Notes under the pieces: generated by a model
The model's database searches: none
Seen by the model: the letters and a program-made list of their open reading frames with translations, nothing else
Told to the model about the DNA's origin: nothing
Position numbers and translations under genes: made by a program
Shown: one piece after another, positions 36,473-49,336 of the stretch
Numbering within the stretch: the stretch's first letter is position 1
How the letters are laid out: every line of letters starts with the position of its first letter
NCBI GenBank assembly: GCA_038496445.1
Contig: JALMLS010000017.1
Span: 124,001-188,000, forward strand
DNA from: Trichosphaerium sp. ATCC 40318
Lineage: Eukaryota; Discosea; Flabellinia; Trichosidae
Direction of reading: 5' to 3'
Length of the DNA: 64,000 bases

Positions 36473-36651
36473 CTTATTGGTGGCTAATTTAAAACGCTTT
36501 GGTTGCGTAGGAGGCTTCTGAACGAGAACTACAAAGTGAACACCGCTGACTTTGGACGCTTCGATAATGTCGGCCAGATTCGCTTATTCAGTTTTTACTG
36601 GCAAACTAATCCATAAATAACTGCCACATTTACAGTGGGCAGTACAATATT

Positions 36652-39336
36652 ATGGCTATGGAGCTTGCGGTACCTCCCATACATAAACACGCCTCTGATG
36701 GTCAGTAACGCGCTATCATACACTACTAAGCGTCTACAGGCAATAAAGAGGGATTAATAGAAGAACTCGACAAGGGAGTCGATATAAATAAGCTTGATGA
36801 TCAAGGAAATACAGCACTGCATCAAGCAGCGCTAAACGGTAATAAAAAAAAAATACAAAAATGCGCAATTATTCTAAACACAGCAGGTCATTTGGACATT
36901 TGCAAATACCTTCTAAAGTCGAAAAACATACTTATTCTACCTAACCATCGCGCTTCAACGCCTCTACATTATCTTGGTACCTCCTAATTATCTTCTTTCT
37001 ATTTGCTCTAAATACCAGTAGTACGCAAAAGACCAAAGAACAAGCGCGAAACAGGCAATTTAAAACGTATTATGAAACGCTTGGTCCAACGTGCGCTACT
37101 TACCCAAGCCCCTTCAAATGACCTTAAAATGCACGTATAGGCCTTGATATTAACCACACGAATCGTTCTGGCGAAGCAGCAATGCACGAAGCTGGTTTAG
37201 GTGGAAATTTAGAAGCAATCATACTGCTGTTACAATATGGTGCTGATATTAACATACAAACAAAGTACGTCATTTAACGTTGGTGTGAAGGGCATTACGA
37301 GTTAAACTATCAAATTGTAGGCGAGGAGAAACACCACTACATTATTGTGCTAGATCGAATAGTCTTCAAGCTGCACAAGAGATATTGAGTAAAGTGTCTA
37401 AACCTGATTATGTTGACATTAAGGTACCTACACTCTACAAAACAAAAAAAAATGTCAAAAAGTGTCAAAAAAATGACAGGCGACATTTGTCTCATGTGGT
37501 TTTTTTTGAAATTCATCTCGTTTGTATGGCTTTTCGTAATGTTAATTTTTTTAAGGGCATCAATGGATCTGCTATTGATATTGCACGTACTGCAGGATAT
37601 ACACAACTTTCAAAGTTTTTAGAAGGTGATATTTTATTTGGTTTACTTTCTGTGATGCAGTTATTTAACAAGTTTTAGAATGGAAGGGTGAGCGTCAGGA
37701 AATAAGGCAGTCATTAATATTTCCACGTGAATTGTGGTTAAAATTGTACAACTTAACAGTTTTTTTTCTGGTATTTTTTGTAACACTATGTCATTAGTTT
37801 CTCCTTTCTTGGTCCAGAAGAGCTCGTTGAAGCATGTTTTGTATGTAAAGAATTACAACGCATTGCATCAGATGAAGAACTAGTACGGATATATCTACAG
37901 TAGTGGGTCTTTATAATGAACTTTGTTCTAGTGGCGTAACTTGAGAAATAGATATACATGGGATTTAATTGAGTGTAGTATTCCTCCACCAAATCACTTA
38001 CCACAACGTACATAGTAAATATTCTTGTAACACATTTTAGTTTAACATGAAATGTTTTATTTAGAGTTTAAAGAACCTCCACCAGAGCATAACTTTAAAG
38101 GGTTTTGGTTACAACAACAAAAACAGATTTTTCAAGAAATCAGAGGGCGCATACCTATTTCCCTTGATATGAAATCAGGTGTATGTAATACAGTGTTTTC
38201 TTTTGATATTATAATGTACTATGTTCTAATATTTAAATAGAAACCATCTGAAGTTAACACAATTTCAGGGGGTACTTCGTACGCACAAAAATTTATTGAT
38301 GTTTTGTTCAATGTTTCAATTTACTAATTGGAGATTCGTTGCGTTAGTAAATCAAAGCGTAACTCTACAAGAAAAACAGTTCGTATTCAAGTTCTTGGTT
38401 ATGAAGCTTCTGGTAAAACATCACTAATACAACGGTTTTGCGTAAGACGAAGTAAAAAATGACGTGTCACTAATGAGATAATTTCTTTAGAAAAACAAGT
38501 TTTCTTCAATCGGAAACAATAAGAGGGTAACGCTCAACATTATTAACTTATATATGATTTGACTAATTATTAGGAAACTACAAGGATGGCTTTCATAAAT
38601 GACAGTACTGTACTAAGTCTGCATGTACTGGACTGTCCTAGGGTAACTTTTTTTTTTTTGAGAACATATATAAGTATTTTGTACTTACTTTGGTTAAAGG
38701 ATGCTATTGGTAATCACCGTTATAATTTTAGTTATCGTGTTCAAGGATATATTTTTGCATTTGATAGCACACAGAGAGCGTCTTTTGAGCGCATGAAACG
38801 TTGGATAGAAAATTTGTACAGATATAGGGATGATACTAATTTTTGCATTATTGTAGCAGGTACGCTAATTGTTTTTTGGTTTTGTGAAGATGTATGGTTT
38901 TGAATTAATGAACGGTTTATTTTAGGCACAAAAACAGATATGGTTTCAAAAAGAGAAGTTTTATTTGACGAAGCAAAAGTACTTACCTTTTTTTTTTTTG
39001 AGCATACAACTTTGTTCACATCATTCATGCTGTCGCTTGTATTTTTCTTCTCCTACAATATCAAACGACCATAAATGTCGCCAAGATAAATATCACATTA
39101 TTGTGGTGTGGTAGGTGAAGTAGCAGCAAGTTTGAATGATGTGAACTGTGGCATTGTAACAATCTTTGGATGAACTCTTTTTTTTTTTTTGAATTTCCAC
39201 TAAGTTCATTTTTTAGCATTACTGTGAAACACTTTATATGACTTATATTGAGACTTCAGCGAAAACAGGTCGTAATGTTGAACTTTTATTCAAATTGATG
39301 GCATCATTTGTATTGAATGAGATACTCTATTTATGA
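36652..39336 (+). CDS. Ankyrin repeat - F-box - Ras-like GTPase fusion protein
   Basis: Start ATG at 36652. About four ankyrin repeats come first (INKLDDQGNTALHQAALNGH; INHTNRSGEAAMHEAGLGGN; QTKRGETPLHYC; INGSAIDIARTAGYTQLSKF). An F-box follows: FPRELWLKIFSFLGPEELVE, ACFVCKELQRIASDEELWRN. After a W-containing linker (GFWLQQQKQIFQEIRGRIP) comes a small-GTPase domain. G1 is VLGYEASGKTSL, the switch/G3 region is LHVLDCPRDAIGN (Asp kept, Gly-Gln lost), then GYIFAFDSTQRASFERMK, G4 VAGTKTDM and G5 YIETSAKTGRNVELLF. Splice phases link all parts. One region (38980-39220, between DEAK and HYCETLYM) is not resolved. Likely an SCF substrate receptor controlled by a divergent, possibly GAP-insensitive Ras-like switch; that role is inference. 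Confidence 0.75.
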
Positions 39337-40110
39337 ATTCGTGGAGAGAAAAAGAAAAAAAAAAAAGAAAAAAAAAAGAAAAAGTCTCTTTTTTTTGTTT
39401 AGCTGGTTTTTGTACTTTTATAAACACTTATTTATCACTCCACTGTATCTCCAAAAACGTCTTTGTACTGTTTTTAAACTCATATCCAAAAATAATAGTG
39501 CACTGATATAGCTACAATTCTTTTTTTGTTCAATCAAATCAGAATTCCAGTCGCACGTGAATTCCTCCTTGTCCGCGAATTTTTTTAACATTTACGTGGT
39601 TATAACGTACATATGCTGGCGCATACGTTATGATTGTTTGTTTCGCTTTCTGAGTTTTTTGTCTGGCAATATCAGTATTGCTCGCTGTCTGAACTGTAAG
39701 CAACGGTTTTTACGTACTCAGTTGCTATTTACTGCGAAATTCTAGTATCCGTGTCATGTTAGTTGGAAGTATTGTGTATAAAATTGTCAACAATCAAGGA
39801 GCGTATACTCTTGTAGTATCTTAGCGCGTACAGATTAGATAAAACTCACATCTGTTTTGACATTGGTTTTCCTTCTAATTTTAGTAGAAAACGTCTTTAT
39901 GACCCACAGTGGTTCTATACGAGCGTGTATTCTCAGTTTGTTCAATTTAGGCGGAAAATCCAAGTCATGCGTTTAGTTTAAAAAAAAACTCCGCTTTGAT
40001 CATCAACGATAATGGTGTGTTACTGAATTCACAAATCAACACGAAAACCCAAAACAAGCCTCTAGAAATTTGCCTGAATTTCGCAAAAACATTATTAACG
40101 CATCGACACT
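39337..40110. other. Long intergenic stretch
   Basis: 774 bp. It has an A/G-rich tract at 39346-39384 and T-runs. No gene is recognisable; small open frames at 39317-39745 look random. Confidence 0.45.
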
Positions 40111-42182
40111 ATGTCTAAAGTTCTTCTTTATGGTATATACCTTATCCTTACTTGTGTACTAATACTTTGCAGTCCTGCTATGGGCAGTACTATTCACCGC
40201 TCCGGTGTACGGAGGAATACTTTTATTGGGACAAGGAAACGCTACAGAATCGTTTCCTGCTGTTGGATTGGAATTCGGAGACAATGATATCAATTTTGCG
40301 CCTTTTAATGCAACTATTGTCCTTCACGATGCAGAAAACGTAACAGGCAAGTGCTATAGAGTGAAATAAAACGTTATCTAATAATCTAACAATCATTTAG
40401 GTCGTCTGGTAGTTGTAAGGTATCCTAGAGACCGTGACCAGTTCGAAGAGTATGAAAAACGCGGTGCAATTGGTCTAGTAGAGTTCACAAAAGATATACA
40501 AAGTAGCGAACTGGGAAGAGTTATGTACTTTGTTTTCGGTACAATCCTTTCTAAATTACACTTGAGACAAGTATACGTTATGCTATCATCATACTAACAC
40601 CCTTCTTTCTCGTTTTAGCTCGTCATCCAACATTTAAACTCCCTGTTGTTTCTACAAATACATTTTCTGCTGATACATTCGCTAAATACAATGCAACAGA
40701 ATTATTTGTGACAGTTTCACCAGGTAACGAACTTTTTTTCTTTTTTTCATTTTTTCTTAAATAGCCTCTAATGGTGCCTATTAGACGAGAATGACTGGTA
40801 TAAGGTATTTGAGGGAGGTTTATGGCATTTTTACCAGGCTTCGGAGCTTCTTATGGACCTTGCATCTATTATTTTCGGCATTTACAGTTATGTTATGTTT
40901 GTTAGCATTGATAGAGGCCTGAGGTTCTCTATACCTCAAGTAGCTATTTTTTTTGAAATAATTCATTCAATAATCCGTTTTATCGGTCATATTGATCCAT
41001 TAGGAAGGTAAGTCAATAGTCTTTACAACTACGCAAAAGAAAAAAACGATTATTGCGCACATAACCGAATTACACGCGATATTTTAGAAACTCTCGTTAT
41101 TTCCGATTTTCTTGATGACTTCTCTTCTTACGTTTTCTCTTTTTATAGTCGTCGTATCTTTCCTGTATGGTTTGTAGAGATATCCTATACAATCTACTTT
41201 CCTTTTATTCTTGCTGGACAACTATTGATTGCCTTGTATTGGCATGATATTCTAATTCAGACTTCATTGGATGTATCAAACTTTTTGACAAAACTTAAAT
41301 GGCCTTGGTTTATACTTCTTGGTGTCATTTCAATCATTGAGATTGTAACGTCTTCTTTACGTGCATATTTCTTTGTTGTAGACGGTACGTAATTATTTGT
41401 GGTGTCGAGCACGTGGGCTCCCCGACATCAAAAACTTAAGATTTTACTTTACTTATTTCGGGTTTTTCTTTTGTAGGTATCTATCCTTTCTACCTTATTA
41501 TTGCAAATGGTGCATCATGGGTTCTAGTAGCTCTTGGTTTACTTATATACTTTGTTATCATCTCATTCAAGATATGGCTGAAAGTAAGAGAGATGGTATC
41601 TAAACAAAGTAAAGTACTTAAAAAGGTAACGTTTTTCAAAAAAAAACCAAAATATTTTTTGAATCACTTTTCACGTTTTATTTGATGAGTCTGATTTCTT
41701 GTATTTTTGTAGTTGGGACACCGTATTATTGCTGTTGGAGCAATATTGTTCTTGGGAGTAGTTCTAATTTTCTACCGTGCAACTTGTACGTAATCTTTTA
41801 TCGAATAGATTTTCATGTTTTTATGTGAATAACAGTTCATCTGATTACTGTTTTTAGGGGAAGCTATTAACCCAGTACTTGAGAGTGTATATTGGTGGTT
41901 AGGTTCGAACTTACTATGGAATGCACTAGCTATTGTAACTGTATACAGGTATGAAAACAAATAGGATTTTATGATGTTGCCCGTACTAATGATTTTTTTA
42001 GTTTCGATCCAAAGAAATACGCTGTAACAATGTCTTCTGCTGAGTCTCGTAAACAGCTTGGTAGAAAGTCTATCAAATCAAAAGATGAATCAACAGCATT
42101 CGCTTCACCTAGAACCAGCTCAGAAGAAGGAGAGGTAGAGATGGACGAAGTTTGTCCACCGCGAACCATTGAAATCCTCTAA
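40111..42182 (+). CDS. PA-domain multipass membrane receptor-like protein
   Basis: Start ATG at 40111. A signal peptide (VLLYVLLWAVLFTAPVYG) is followed by a protease-associated (PA)-type ectodomain: NFAPFNATIVLHDAENVTGR, LVVVRYPRDRDQFEEYEKRG, AIGLVEFTKDI, PVVSTNTFSADTF. Then about seven hydrophobic helices are visible, including MDLASIIFGIYSYVMFVSI, PFILAGQLLIALYWHDIL, WPWFILLGVISIIEIV, YLIIANGASWVLVALGLLIY, HRIIAVGAILFLGVVLIFY and VYWWLGSNLLWNALAIVTVY. The tail (SRKQLGRKSIKSKDE) is cytosolic and Ser-rich. This is a seven-helix receptor-like protein; ligand and G-protein coupling are unknown. The intron after VTG uses a GC donor (GCAAGT, near 40348). Stop TAA at 42180. Confidence 0.72.
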
Positions 42183-42710
42183 AAACCCCAAACAAACCAT
42201 TTTTCTTGTTCAACAAAAAAATCAAAAAATTACCTAAATTGACAAAAATCTCCTACCTCCTACTTTTCAAGAACAAATAATTTGGATAGTAGAAATGGCT
42301 TAATCATGTAGTATTTTTGTACAACCCAAAAATTTGCAACTGTGGAGTTCTCGCTGTACAGTATTAATTTAAATTAAAAAAAATTCAATAAAGTTCAATT
42401 TGGCTAGCACAGTACTACTCTTTATCGTGCTAAGGTACAAAGAAGTAACAATGAAAACTTGGTCAGACTACCCTCCAACTTCTTTAGAGACGAGCTAGTT
42501 GTTTTTTTGCCTTTTGTGAAGAACTACAACGTTTTTGAAGCAGAGAAAACTAAGGAAGACAGTTTTTACGCAAATGGATTGGTTTTTTTTTATTCATCGG
42601 CTGTATCCATTTTTGTTGGTAGATTTATGTCTACTGATCCAAGAGCATCCACAACCCATTCTAATAAAAGTCAGTAATTGAAAAGAAACCCTTCATGAAC
42701 TGCTAGTAGA
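42183..42710. other. Intergenic stretch between convergent genes
   Basis: 528 bp. AATAAA at 42387-42392 may serve the upstream gene. An open frame at 42459-42677 has no recognisable product. Confidence 0.4.
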
Positions 42711-44378
<1,668 letters not shown>

Positions 44379-44494
44379 TGCGGGTTTGTAAAAACGTTGA
44401 CTTTTTTTTGTTTTTTGCCTTCGACGGTTTACATTTGCAACGTAGTACGTACAGTGTACTTACTGTAATTCCGCAGTCCCATGGGCATACGAAA
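44379..44494. promoter_or_regulatory. Shared promoter of the TGT and Dsc3-like genes
   Basis: 116 bp between opposed start codons. It includes T-rich runs and the palindromic core AGTACGTAC near 44447. Confidence 0.4.
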
Positions 44495-45506
44495 ATGATG
44501 AAAGATGTGCCTTTCGCATCATTTCACTCCTCTGATGATCTAGAGGATGTTAATTTCGACCATGAGGAGCGAACGTCTGGTGAAATTATCACCGTTGTAA
44601 TACTTTCAGTTTCGTTTCGCGAAAGACTCCAAATACGCACAAATACGCACGCAACAATAGCCACACTCATTAAAACAGTATGTAATTTGCATAATCACAT
44701 TTTTTTTGTAACTTTTCTCTGTAGCTACGGACACGCGCGGTACCAACCTTATGATTAAAGCACGCATAGAGTTTCTAACCGTTTATTAGCCAATAGCAAA
44801 AGACAAATCAATACGGCTCATCTATGAGGGCAAGGTTATGCAAGAAACACAGACGTTAGCGTACTATGGGATAAGACAAGATAAATCAGCTCTACACGCA
44901 GCTATTTCAAACGCAAATACAAGAACTGAGCCTCTCAGTGAGGTGACACTTTGGAAAAAAAATAAATCAAAAATATTCATTTTTCTGTTCAGGAAGATGA
45001 CGCAATTCGTGGACTTGACAGATTACGTGACTTTGGTCTAGGACAACAAGAGATTGAGCAAGCGCGCCAGTTATTTTTACAAAGTCCTCAAGTGCAAGGG
45101 CAACTCAGTACGAGCATCAACTTTAACCGATCTTTTTTTGTTGTCAGATTTTATGTCTCATTTTTTTTTGTTCAGATAGAGGAGCCAATACACTCGATTT
45201 GGAGGACTTGTGGTTCCAAAATACGAACCAACAAGGTATAGCCGATGCAAGACAGCATGATCAAATACATCAACTACAAGAAGGTAGTTTTGAGGACTTG
45301 TTCCTTGGCATGCTTGTTGGGTTTTTGCTAGGTTTTGTAATTATTTTTTGGGTTAGTAACTGAAAAACCTTTGTTTTTGTTTTTGTTATTAACGAGGGTT
45401 TCTCTTCTAGTTATGGGATTCTTCCCTGTCTAGACGTACACGTTATGGTATGTTAGCTGGGATTGCATGTAATATAAGCTTTGGCATTATACGTATGACG
45501 AAATAA
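44495..45506 (+). CDS. Dsc3-like subunit of a membrane E3 ubiquitin ligase
   Basis: The domain layout is that of fungal Dsc3 (Tul1/Dsc Golgi-endosome ubiquitin ligase). An N-terminal ubiquitin-like domain (ITVVILSVSFRERLQIRTNT..., PIAKDKSIRLIYEGKVMQE, YYGIRQDKSALHAAISN) comes first. It is followed by the Dsc3 C-terminal block: AIRGLDRLRDFGLGQQEIEQ, ARQLFLQSPQ, DLEDLWFQNTN, and two membrane helices (EDLFLGMLVGFLLGFVIIFW and SRRTRYGMLAGIACNISFGI). The 'G.DRLR..G....EI...R..F' and 'Y.DLllG.LvGF..G....fWL' patterns are diagnostic. Likely a scaffold in Golgi or ER membrane protein ubiquitination. Two adjacent ATGs at 44495 and 44498; either may start. Stop TAA at 45504. Confidence 0.8.
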
Positions 45507-45747
45507 ACATTTTATTTTTGCCAACGTGGCTTTTTATTTGAATGATTTCAACAAAACAAGTCGAGAAAGACAGTAACTAGCTTTTTCTCTACCATTTTGC
45601 CCAAAAACATTATTTAAAATATAAGGTGCACTAAGAAAAGAAGAATGTTCTGACGAAAATTTTTGGATTGAGAATGTAATGAGAAAAGGTATTGAAGAAG
45701 GGAAAAACCTTATCTTTATTTTTCAGATTAGTTTTTTCTTTTTACAA

Positions 45748-47026
45748 TCAAATCACAGTAGGCGAATTATCTCCTACAATTGCCAATATGGTAGCGTCTG
45801 GGACTTCTACTGGTGATGACCAATCAAGGGCTAGAAGAGCTGGTGGGATTTCTAGGGTAGCTAGTCTGAAAAAGTCAAAACTGGCTTGAGCATCTGGGTT
45901 GCCTACACCGCTTGTATCTAGCACGTGTTAGCGTCAATATCTTTTCTCTATATTTATACTTACCCAAGTTATTAAATACACGCGCTTGTGGGGCAGCGCA
46001 GCAGTATGTGCCGACATAGTTCCAATCAGTGTATGAGTTGAGGCCAACCTAGCAACAGCATAAGCACAAATTACAATCAATGCTGTTTGTTAGTACCTGA
46101 ATTGGTCCAGTCATATCTGCTCTATGGTAGCGCCTGTGTACTATCCAACTGCCACCTGGTACACCTCTGTACATAACAATAATGTACTCAGCAACTCGGA
46201 ACACTTGTACTTCCATACGAGGTGATCCACCAACTAAACCAGTAGGATCAAGTACTAGGTTACTGTTGCTGTTTGTTGTTGTTTTAGTTTCTACGTTTTG
46301 TGTCTTAGTTTACTGTCAACGAGGTCATCTTCAAATACCTGTAACAGCTCTAACTCCATTATCGGTACCCACATTCATGAACACGTAGTTCTCTTGGAAA
46401 GGAGTCCATACTCTATTCAAAGAACATTGTTAATTTATGTTGTGTTATTTGTAACGTACGGTTCTGTAGGTCTTGGTCTTCTAAACATTATACCTGCCAT
46501 CGAAAACTGAACATTTGGTATTTCGTCGGCAACAGGATCCAATGATCTTAAGTAAACCATACTGTGGGCAACAAAATGTGGTTCATTAACAACTTTGTAT
46601 GCAAACGGTCCACGCAAATTCATGTACTAAAAATCTCGTTTAGTACAATCTTAGATTCACATTCTGCAGGAAAGCGAGCGTAACGTACCCATCCGCTAGT
46701 GTAAGGGCGCATATACATGTTACCTGCTTCTGTGGTATCGATATCGTAAACCTCGAGTTGATCTGGTGCGCGTATGGCTGCTATATCCCACTTTGAAATA
46801 AAAATGAGTTGCGTGGTTGTCTGAGTTTTCTTCGAACGTACATTGTCTGTCATATATGACCGAAGCCACTGGGTGATCGTAGACGCATCATCAAACTCAT
46901 CGCTTAGCCCAACTAGAGGATCTGCGAACACCAGAGCTAGAGCTATTTCAAGTAAGCTTTAGTGACTTGTTATCGAGCGGAAAACAACTTACATATGAAG
47001 CAGAGAAGGATTATGGCTTGTTTCAT
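45748..47026 (-). CDS. Secreted DUF1349/concanavalin-like protein
   Basis: The first two exons give a signal peptide, MKQAIILLCFISLALVFA, then DPLVGLSDEFDDASTITQWL. 'L.DEFD...l..W' is the usual opening of DUF1349 and related jelly-roll lectin-like domains found in many secreted microbial proteins. Later blocks fit a beta-sandwich: LEVYDIDTTEAGNMYMRPYT, GPFAYKVVNEPHFVAHSMVY, AGIMFRRP, RMEVQVFRVAEYIIVMYRGV, SWIVHRRYHR, VGLNSYTDWNYVGTYCCAAP and the C-terminal FDFFRLATLEIPPAL. Probably a secreted carbohydrate-binding protein; no catalytic residues are claimed. Start ATG at 47024-47026; stop TGA at 45748. Introns are 45-60 nt and several contain CACGTG. Confidence 0.72.
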
Positions 47027-47388
47027 TGCTGTTGTTGTGTTGTCCAAGTCACTTTGGATAAGTGTCTTTGCCTTTTCTGACAATCAGTTAACGCACGTGA
47101 TTCACATGAATCAAGAGGAAGTTCCACTAAATGAGGTTTGTTATGTAAATGGTTCTCTCTTTGTTTTCTCGGTTTTGCCCGTGTAGTTCTTTGAATATGG
47201 CTATTCAAACGAGCAGAAGGTCTATTTGAAGCGCGTGAAACAGGTGAAGTGTTTTATCAAAAATGTCAAACAATACTGCATCAAAGTTTCTGACTTGTTT
47301 GGCACAATACGTGTTAACTTTTTTTCCGCGAGTTTTAAATGAAACACGACTATTCGGTTTTCTTTCACATTTCCAAGAGCTTGACTGA
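47014..47388 (+). CDS. Small secreted candidate protein
   Basis: Three exons can be joined: MACFIAVVVLSKSLWISVFA (signal-like), FSDNQLTHVIHMNQEEVPLN, then after a 49-nt intron FFEYGYSNEQKVYLKRVKQ, and after a 44-nt intron FLTCLAQYVLTFFPRVLNET, RLFGFLSHFQELD and stop TGA at 47386. Both introns have clean GT-AG ends. However, the start codon overlaps the start codon region of the opposite-strand DUF1349-like gene, so the real start may differ. No family recognised. Confidence 0.35.
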
Positions 47389-47966
47389 AAAACCGGTTTA
47401 AGACAGGCAGATTTGGTTCATATTCAGACGTCACGTGCGTGGATTGGGACGGCAAACAAACGAGATGAAAAATGCTGATGAGCGTTTTAAATATTCACGT
47501 GTTTTCACATAAGCCTTTTTTTGCAACTTGCAAGTTTCAACCCACTAACATAATGGTCCTGATCTCTGTATTGTATAGTAAGTCAATAGCAACAATAAAG
47601 GCCAACCCACAAAATCCACACGTGTTTGTTCATCAGTTTTAATTGATTGTTTTTTAAATCCTTTCCGAGATCTGTCCAAGGGTTACTTATTTGCTTGGCA
47701 ATAAAAAAAAGCGCTAAATGAGAGAAGGTATTAATACTAGAATACTAAGACCAGCAACATTGTGAGGAAAGTGAGCTTTGTTGAGCTACCAAAAAAGCAA
47801 AAAAAAAAAAAAGCGATTTTGCAAACAACCTCCAACTCTTGCTCAAGCCCTTTCTTCGCCAGAATGTCACTACGTATCTTTTTGCACTTAAAAAGTCATA
47901 ATCAGTCCCAAACTACTAGACATACAGCCTTAGCTTGTCGTAGTACAAATATATTCGAACAAACAA
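47389..47966. other. Intergenic stretch
   Basis: 578 bp upstream of the F-box/LRR gene. It holds three CACGTG hexamers (near 47432, 47499, 47620) and A-runs; no gene recognised. Confidence 0.4.
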
Positions 47967-48884
47967 ATGGAATCACTACACGAACAGCAAACAACAGAAA
48001 ATCAAATGTCTCGCCGTAAATTCAATCTCACAGCACTCCCAGTTGAAATAATCGTGTATATTCTCAAACAAGGTGAGTATACACTTAGTTCAGCCCAAAT
48101 ATGCCATTTCATGCGAGATATCGTCCACACCCATATCGGATATGGTGAAATAAAGGTCAATAGCGAAAACGACGTTAAAATACTCTCTGGAAGTCCTCTA
48201 CTACAGAACACGACAATTTCTTTGCTTGGATTTGTAGCAAAGGACAGTTATTTGAAGTTGCTGGCAGGTGTACGTAATATCAATTTAGCGTATACCAGCA
48301 TATCAGACAAAGGTTTGAAGGTGTTGGCAGGTGTGCACAGTATTAACTTGGGCTTTTGTAAAGAAATAACAGATGAGGGCATTAAAGCATTGGCAGGTGT
48401 ACATACTATTACTTTAGAAAACACCAGGGTCACAGATGAAGGCGTCAAGGCTTTGTCTGGTGTACATACCATTGACTTGTCTGTTACATCAATAACAGAT
48501 GAGGGTATCAAGGCACTAGCTGGTGTGCACAAAATTAATCTAAACCAATGTCCATTGATTACAGATGAAGGAATCAAAGCATTGGCTGGTGTGTATGATA
48601 TTAGCTTGACACTTTCAAATGTTACAGATGATGGTTTAAAGGCTTTGGCAGGCGTACATACTATCAATTTGGATTGTTGTTTTCATATCACAGATGAAGG
48701 TGTAAAGGCGTTAGCTGGTGTACATACAATACTACTACCAGCAACTTATATAACAGATGAAAGCTTAAAGTATTTGGTAGGTGTACATACTATCAATTTG
48801 GATGCGTGTGATTATATTACAGAGGAGGGACTTGAGTTTTTGGTTGGGGTTCATGAACTTAGCATAAAATATGCAAATGTTTGA
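47967..48884 (+). CDS. Intronless F-box/LRR protein
   Basis: 305 codons in one exon. An F-box (FNLTALPVEIIVYILKQGEY, TLSSAQICHFMRDIVHTHIG) is followed by about ten highly regular LRRs of 22-23 residues. The consensus is (I/V)KALAGVHTINL..C..ITDEG. Repeats alternate irregularly between a Cys type (INLDCCFHITDEG) and a shorter Thr/Val type (ITLENTRVTDEG). Such 'GVHTxNL' LRRs resemble proteins of amoebae and of giant viruses that infect them. F-box/LRR proteins recruit substrates to SCF ubiquitin ligases. Repeats are unusually similar to each other, which suggests recent expansion. Start ATG 47967 (a second ATG at 48006 is possible); stop TGA. Confidence 0.88.
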   Translation: MESLHEQQTTENQMSRRKFNLTALPVEIIVYILKQGEYTLSSAQICHFMRDIVHTHIGYGEIKVNSENDVKILSGSPLLQNTTISLLGFVAKDSYLKLLAGVRNINLAYTSISDKGLKVLAGVHSINLGFCKEITDEGIKALAGVHTITLENTRVTDEGVKALSGVHTIDLSVTSITDEGIKALAGVHKINLNQCPLITDEGIKALAGVYDISLTLSNVTDDGLKALAGVHTINLDCCFHITDEGVKALAGVHTILLPATYITDESLKYLVGVHTINLDACDYITEEGLEFLVGVHELSIKYANV

Positions 48885-48896
48885 AACGCTGCTATA

Positions 48897-49279
48897 TTAA
48901 TTCTCTTCTTTGGGTTCTGAGAGCTCCTTTGCATTATCCTCTTGTTTTTTAACAACAAGACATTTCCTTTTATTCTTGTTAACATTGACACTAAACAGAA
49001 ACATGAATGTCAACTTGCTTTTGAATAATACTACAAAGAGATACATACCTCTTCCTGAATTGTTGTAAATTATTGAGATCATTTATCATTGCTATTAAAG
49101 TAGACTTGCCAACACGGTTCTTAGTTATTGCATGAATTCTCGAAAACTGAAAGAAAGGCAATTCTTATTTTTTTCCTTTTACAACATTGTTCAAGTTCTA
49201 AAGTCTGTCCGAAGGCTCTATGATTTAAATCTACCACAAAATTATTTTGTCCGTGCTTTGTGAGACGATTATTAGACAT
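48897..49279 (-). CDS. Hypothetical small basic protein
   Basis: From the ATG at 49277-49279 the reverse strand reads MSNNRLTKHGQNNFVVDLNH, RAFGQTLELEQ. After an intron near 49150-49180 it reads FSRIHAITKNRVGKSTLIAM, INDLNNLQQFRKR. After another intron it reads SVNVNKNKRKCLVVKKQEDN and AKELSEPKEEN, with a TAA at 48897. The phase of the first junction is not fully resolved. No recognised family. Divergent from GPN3 with 57 bp between starts. Confidence 0.45.
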
Positions 49280-49336
49280 ATATTTATTCAGTTAACGAAA
49301 CTAGCATTGTTCATTGTTTTTCGTTGAGAGCGAACC

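Noticed and set aside
42459-42677. 72-codon open frame between the receptor and TGT genes
   Set aside because: No family, lies in convergent 3' flanks, and has no splice or start context.
48248-48667. 139-codon open frame antisense to the LRR array at 47967
   Set aside because: It is the mirror of a repetitive coding array and has no independent features.
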